Assembly (NCBI RefSeq): GCF_014784055.1
Contig: NZ_CP061813.1
Coordinates: 3,736,627-3,800,626, forward strand
Reading direction: 5' to 3'
DNA: 64,000 bases
DNA from: Polaribacter haliotis
Lineage (GTDB): Bacteria > Bacteroidota > Bacteroidia > Flavobacteriales > Flavobacteriaceae
The notes under the pieces were generated by a model. The model did no database searches, had not been told where the DNA came from, and was given only the letters and a program-made list of their open reading frames with translations. Made by a program: the position numbers and the translations under genes. Positions 60,239 to 64,000 of the stretch are shown piece after piece (the stretch's first letter is position 1; each line of letters starts with the position of its first letter).

Positions 60239-61339
60239 TTATAAATTCAAAGGAATTAAGATATAACGTCCTGTTAAATCATTAAACCAGATATCATAGT
60301 TATCTTCTACAACAACTGGAATTGAACCACCACCATCAGTAGCAACACCAGAGAAAGAAGAAGAACTACCCCATTTAGTGCCAGAATCTGTAACAAACTC
60401 TACATTTCCAGGAGTTAATTTTACATCTTTTGCGTACCAAATATGTCCGTCAAAAGCTAATGCAGTTAATGCAATATCTGCAGTACTTGTTCCTTTTACA
60501 GTTAAAGAAGCAGGACTGTTTTTTCCATTAGCATCAAATGACTCAAAAGAAAAAGTATTACTTGCAAAGTTTATTTTAAATGTATAAAAACCAGCAGGAA
60601 TTCCATTTCCTCCTCCATAAGGAAATCTTTCTGGATCAGTTCCACCACCTAAATTTGCCCCAACAGTAGATCCATCATCTGTACCATATTGTGGTTGCCA
60701 TTCTCCAGTTGTAGATAAAACTTTAAAATGTCCATTATCTGCCCAAAATCCTGTATAATAATATGTATTTGCATCATTAGGGTCTCTAAAAAGAGCTGGG
60801 TTGTTATTATTGTTATTCCATCCAGGAGCAGTTGCGTCTCCAACTAAATAAAAGTCGTTAAAAACATAATTAAAGTATGGATATACTTCTAACATAACAG
60901 CGTTAGAAGCTATTTTTTCTCCACCTTGTGTTCCTAAACCAGCTTTTACTCTTATAAAAACATTTTCCCAGTTGAAAGGATTTAAACCTGCATTTCCAGC
61001 GGCAGTATTTACTTCATTAACAGAAAGTGTTACTGAAGTTTTTCCTGTAACTGTAGAAGCTGTTGTAGCTTCAGCAAAATCTTCTGTTTTAGAAAATTCT
61101 ATAGAATAATTTATAGAAGCTTGTTGTCCATAATCTGCTTCTGCCCAATTTAAGGTAACAGCAGGATTGTTTGTGTTTACAGCGTCTAATTCTAGTTTTG
61201 CAAAATTTAATTCTTGCAAAACTGGAGCTGTAGGTGCGTTTATTGTAAATTTTTCTGAGCTATCATCACAAGAATGGAACACACTAAGAACCAATCCAAG
61301 AATTGCAATTGCAGAAAATCTTTTTATATTTTGTATCAT
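60239..61339 (-). CDS. SusE-like outer-membrane glycan-binding lipoprotein
   Basis: I start it at the ATG at 61339 (366 residues, MIQNIKRFSAIAILGLVLSV), giving a proper lipoprotein signal with Cys in FHSC and a 19-nt gap after susD. The ATG at 61372 would lie inside susD and add an unlikely polar extension. The N-terminal SusE domain includes FTINAPTAPVL and AVTLNWAEADYGQQASINYS. The C-terminal module includes FYLVGDATAPGWNNNNNNPA, similar to one SusF module. Its role is surface binding of alpha-glucan in complex with SusCD. Confidence 0.86.
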   Translation of the reverse strand: MIQNIKRFSAIAILGLVLSVFHSCDDSSEKFTINAPTAPVLQELNFAKLELDAVNTNNPAVTLNWAEADYGQQASINYSIEFSKTEDFAEATTASTVTGKTSVTLSVNEVNTAAGNAGLNPFNWENVFIRVKAGLGTQGGEKIASNAVMLEVYPYFNYVFNDFYLVGDATAPGWNNNNNNPALFRDPNDANTYYYTGFWADNGHFKVLSTTGEWQPQYGTDDGSTVGANLGGGTDPERFPYGGGNGIPAGFYTFKINFASNTFSFESFDANGKNSPASLTVKGTSTADIALTALAFDGHIWYAKDVKLTPGNVEFVTDSGTKWGSSSSFSGVATDGGGSIPVVVEDNYDIWFNDLTGRYILIPLNL

Positions 61340-61358
61340 TTCAAATTTATTTTTAGAA

Positions 61359-62972
61359 TTAATAACCATCATTTTGTTTCAATTCTGGATTCGATTTTAA
61401 ACTCGCAGATGGAATTGGGTATAATTTTAGAGTTGCAGGTAAAGCAATTCCATTGGTACCATTTCCTTTCCAAGCCCAGTTATAATTACCTCCAGTAAAA
61501 CGACCAAAACGAATTAAATCTTGTCTTCTGTGAGCTTCCCAATGTAATTCTCTAGATCTTTCATCTATAATAAAATCTAAATTAATATCCGCAATTGTTA
61601 AATTGTTTTGTGGGTTTTTAGCTCTTGTTCTTAACTCGTTTATAAACCCTGTTAAATCTGTAGGATTTGCTCCAGTACCACCTCTTAAATGTGCTTCTGC
61701 ATACATTAAATAAACATCTGCTAATCTAAATAAAGGAAAATCTGTATCTACGAAAGTTTGGTCTACCCCAAAACCACCAGTAGATTTTGCATTCGAGTAT
61801 TTCTCTAAAATATAACCTTGGTCTTTATTAGAAATGTCTGTAATTTCTTTGCTTCTAGTTCCAGAAATAATTGTATTTCTTGTATCGCTGTTGTAAATAC
61901 CACCATCGAACAATTCTACAAATTCTTTTCTAAGTCTAAGAGCGCCTCCCCAGCCACCAGCACCAACACCTAATGCAGCACCATTAACTTCTAAACTACC
62001 TACAGAACCATTAACCATTACAGTTGTTGGACCAAAATTTTGTGTGAATGTACCATCAGAAATTAAAGGAAAAATAATTTCGTTTTTTGCTGAATTTATA
62101 TCGTTATCTGCCATAAAGTTATGCGAATATTCTGCAGCCAATGCATAACCTCCGCTAATTATTTTCTTACAGTAGTCTAAGCATTCTGTATATTTATCCT
62201 GACCAATATATACTTCTGCATTCAAATAAATTTTTGCTAAAATCATCCAAGCAACACCTTTACTTGCTCGACCATGTTCGTTTGCTAAAGGATCTGCTAA
62301 ATCTGCTTCAATAGCTATTAATTCGGATTCTACAAATTCAAAAAGTTGAGTTCTATCATATGCCTTTGGTGATGTATTTATGGCATCTTCCTCTGTAGTG
62401 AAGTTTGCTTGCCCAAATAAATCCATCATATAGTAATAAGACATTGCTCTTAACAATCTTGCTTCTGCTCTGTATTTAACAATTTCTGTTTTTGTTGTAG
62501 CAGAAACATTTCTTTCTGTTAATTTGGCATCTGTTGTTTCTCTTAAGAAGTTGTTTGCAAAAGCAATTGTTACATGACTTCTACCAAACATCCCTAAAAT
62601 TATAGGATCGTTTGCGTTCCAAATATTTCGTTGAATTTCTCTTGTACCAGGGTCATTTTCGTAAGACCAAATCATTTGATCTGCAGATAATGTTTGTAGG
62701 TACAATAAAACTCTACCAAACTGACTTGTTCCTGCATCTAAACCATCGATATTTGATGATCCTGGTCCATCTACTCCAGTTAAAGAAAGATTTCCATAAA
62801 CTCCAGCTAATAATCTTTTGTAAGACGTTTCGTCTTTAAAAAAGTCTTCTCCTAATAAATCTTGATCGTCTTTTGGTGTAATGTCTAAATCTTTTGTACA
62901 AGAAGACATTGCAAAAACCATTACAAGAAATAATGCAGCTATTTTTTCTATTTTAAATATTTTTTTCATCAT
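61359..62972 (-). CDS. susD: SusD/RagB-family glycan-binding lipoprotein
   Basis: The 537-residue protein has a lipoprotein signal (AALFLVMVFAMSSC, Cys 25), the SusD N-terminal pattern (DLDITPKDDQ, then YKRLLAGVYGNLS), TPR-like helices including YRAEARLLRAMSYYYMMDLFG, and the C-terminal LRTRAKNP, IDERSRELHWEAHRRQDLIRFGRF signature. SusD forms the lid of the SusC transporter and binds the oligosaccharide. It lies 14 nt downstream of susC. The start has two adjacent ATGs (62972 and 62969). With GH13, SusE and SusF nearby, the substrate is most likely starch-type alpha-glucan. Confidence 0.94.
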   Translation of the reverse strand: MMKKIFKIEKIAALFLVMVFAMSSCTKDLDITPKDDQDLLGEDFFKDETSYKRLLAGVYGNLSLTGVDGPGSSNIDGLDAGTSQFGRVLLYLQTLSADQMIWSYENDPGTREIQRNIWNANDPIILGMFGRSHVTIAFANNFLRETTDAKLTERNVSATTKTEIVKYRAEARLLRAMSYYYMMDLFGQANFTTEEDAINTSPKAYDRTQLFEFVESELIAIEADLADPLANEHGRASKGVAWMILAKIYLNAEVYIGQDKYTECLDYCKKIISGGYALAAEYSHNFMADNDINSAKNEIIFPLISDGTFTQNFGPTTVMVNGSVGSLEVNGAALGVGAGGWGGALRLRKEFVELFDGGIYNSDTRNTIISGTRSKEITDISNKDQGYILEKYSNAKSTGGFGVDQTFVDTDFPLFRLADVYLMYAEAHLRGGTGANPTDLTGFINELRTRAKNPQNNLTIADINLDFIIDERSRELHWEAHRRQDLIRFGRFTGGNYNWAWKGNGTNGIALPATLKLYPIPSASLKSNPELKQNDGY

Positions 62973-62986
62973 TAATTCTTTATTGA

Positions 62987-64000
62987 TTAAAATTTAATGT
63001 TTGCACCCACCAAAAATGTTCTTGGTCTTGGGTAAATAGTGTTATCTATACCATTAAAAACTTCTGGATCTAAACCAGAGTAGTTTGTAACTGTAAATAC
63101 ATTTTGCATACCAGCCCATAAACGAATGCTATTTGATGCAAATTTTTTGATTGGTTTATCAAAAGTATAACCTAATGTAATATTATCCATTCTTAAAAAC
63201 GATGCATTTTCTAAATAAATATCGGAAAGAATTACATCTGATGTTCTTTGAAAATTAGTTTCTAATACAGAAGTTGGTATGTTAGCTAAAACGGCATTAT
63301 CTTGTAATAAATCGTATTGTGCTAAAGAAGAATTAACATTGTTATAAACATAGTTTCCTAAGCTTGCTCTTAAATTGAAAGCTAAATCGAAGTTTTTATA
63401 ATTGAAATTAGATTGAAATCCGAAAGTTACATCCGCTTGCGGATTTTCTTTTAAATATCTGTCTTCATTATTAATAATTCCATCTCCATTTAAATCTACA
63501 TAAGCACCTTCAATTGGTTTCCTGCATTATCGTATAATTGTTTGTATACATAAAAAGAGTTTGGAGCAAACCTTCACTAAATAATTGAATAAAGTTTCCT
63601 GTTCTCCAGCAATTCCACCTGTTGTAATATCTTGATTTAATGCTAGTTTTTTTGATTTCTCTATCTAAATATGTTGCGTTAAAGTTGATACTCCAATCGA
63701 TGTCTTCCGTTTTTATTACATCTGCATTTAAAGTAAATTCAACACCATTTACTTGTAAATCTCCAACGTTTTGTAAAACTCTATTTGTAAAGTTAGAACA
63801 TCTGCTACGGAGCATCCGATAATAAATCTGTCGAATTTTTTTGGAAATAGTTAAGAGATCCAGAAAATTTATTATTAAACAGGCCATAATCTATACCAAT
63901 TCTATAGTTGCAGTATTTCCCATTTTAAATTACTTCTTTCTGAAGGGATTGTAGATTGTATTGGATTTCCTCCAAAAATATTGAGAATTTTGGTTTCCAA
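62987..64000 (-). pseudogene. susC: SusC/RagA TonB-dependent receptor, C-terminal part, frame broken near window end
   Basis: The 3' end of a TonB-linked outer-membrane barrel. From about 63515 down to the stop at 62987 one clean frame reads VDLNGDGIINNEDRY (typical of SusC), NFDLAFNLRASLGNYVYNN, FLRMDNITLGYTF, VTNYSGLDPEVFNG and the C-terminal TFLVGANIKF. Upstream of 63515 the SusC sequence continues (DLQVNGVEFTLNADVIKTED, DYGLFNNKFSGSLNYFQKN) but hops among all three frames at about seven places up to 63922. The pattern suggests sequence error near a contig end rather than a decayed gene, since susD-susE-susF downstream are intact. The N-terminus is outside the window. Confidence 0.85.

Noticed and set aside
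62987..64000. Genuine decayed susC
   Set aside because: The breaks are single-base and crowd the window end, some in homopolymers, while the rest of the operon is intact; sequence error is more economical.

Overview
The window looks like chromosomal DNA of a marine-type member of the Flavobacteriaceae (Bacteroidota), perhaps close to Polaribacter or Tenacibaculum. The evidence is the strong A+T bias, a SusC/SusD-type glycan uptake locus, C-terminal type IX secretion (T9SS) sorting domains, Bacteroidota TAnnTTTG-type -7 promoter elements with almost no Shine-Dalgarno sequences, and the gene order dapA-bamD-rpoZ-coaBC-DUF4835-recN. The genus is an inference. No rRNA, tRNA, insertion sequence, phage or CRISPR array was recognised.

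Layout. 1-4.2 kb: the tail of an unknown gene, a small membrane protein, purC, a FabV/TER-type enoyl reductase, a secreted endonuclease/exonuclease/phosphatase protein and two unknowns. 4.4-6.3 kb (minus): TerC-family and TauE/SafE-family membrane proteins. 6.5-10.5 kb: acetate-type sodium symporter (small and large subunits) plus acetyl-CoA synthetase, an acetate uptake and activation unit. 10.7-16.3 kb: an ABC exporter, a lipoprotein and a minus-strand Nudix / PLP aminotransferase / M42 peptidase group. 16.4-21.7 kb: an ABC ATPase, a 1217-residue permease fused to an M1 peptidase domain, and a lysoplasmalogenase-like protein. 22-31.4 kb: DoxX, a phytase-like lipoprotein and the housekeeping block dapA, bamD, rpoZ, coaBC, DUF4835, recN and fabI. 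31.6-33.8 kb: an unknown, a glycosyltransferase and cutC. 34-37 kb: an N-glycan catabolic operon (GH92 remnant, glycosylasparaginase, sugar MFS transporter).

37-37.6 kb holds a tandem array of roughly 100-bp palindromic units. 37.6-55.5 kb (minus) is filled by two paralogous giant secreted proteins (2980 and 2895 residues). Each has a long acidic calcium-binding-type (thrombospondin type 3-like) repeat region interrupted by insert domains, a laminin-G-like region and a T9SS sorting domain. 55.7-64 kb (minus) is an alpha-glucan utilisation locus in transcription order susC (cut by the window end), susD, susE-like, susF-like and a secreted GH13 amylase. A clear terminator separates the amylase from the uptake genes.

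The points most worth a second look are the giant paralogue pair beside the starch locus, the GH92 gene that keeps only its two ends and has lost its lipobox cysteine, the palindrome array with diverged ends, CoaBC with two decarboxylase active-site substitutions, and a cluster of about seven frame breaks in the last 500 bases that looks like a low-quality contig end.
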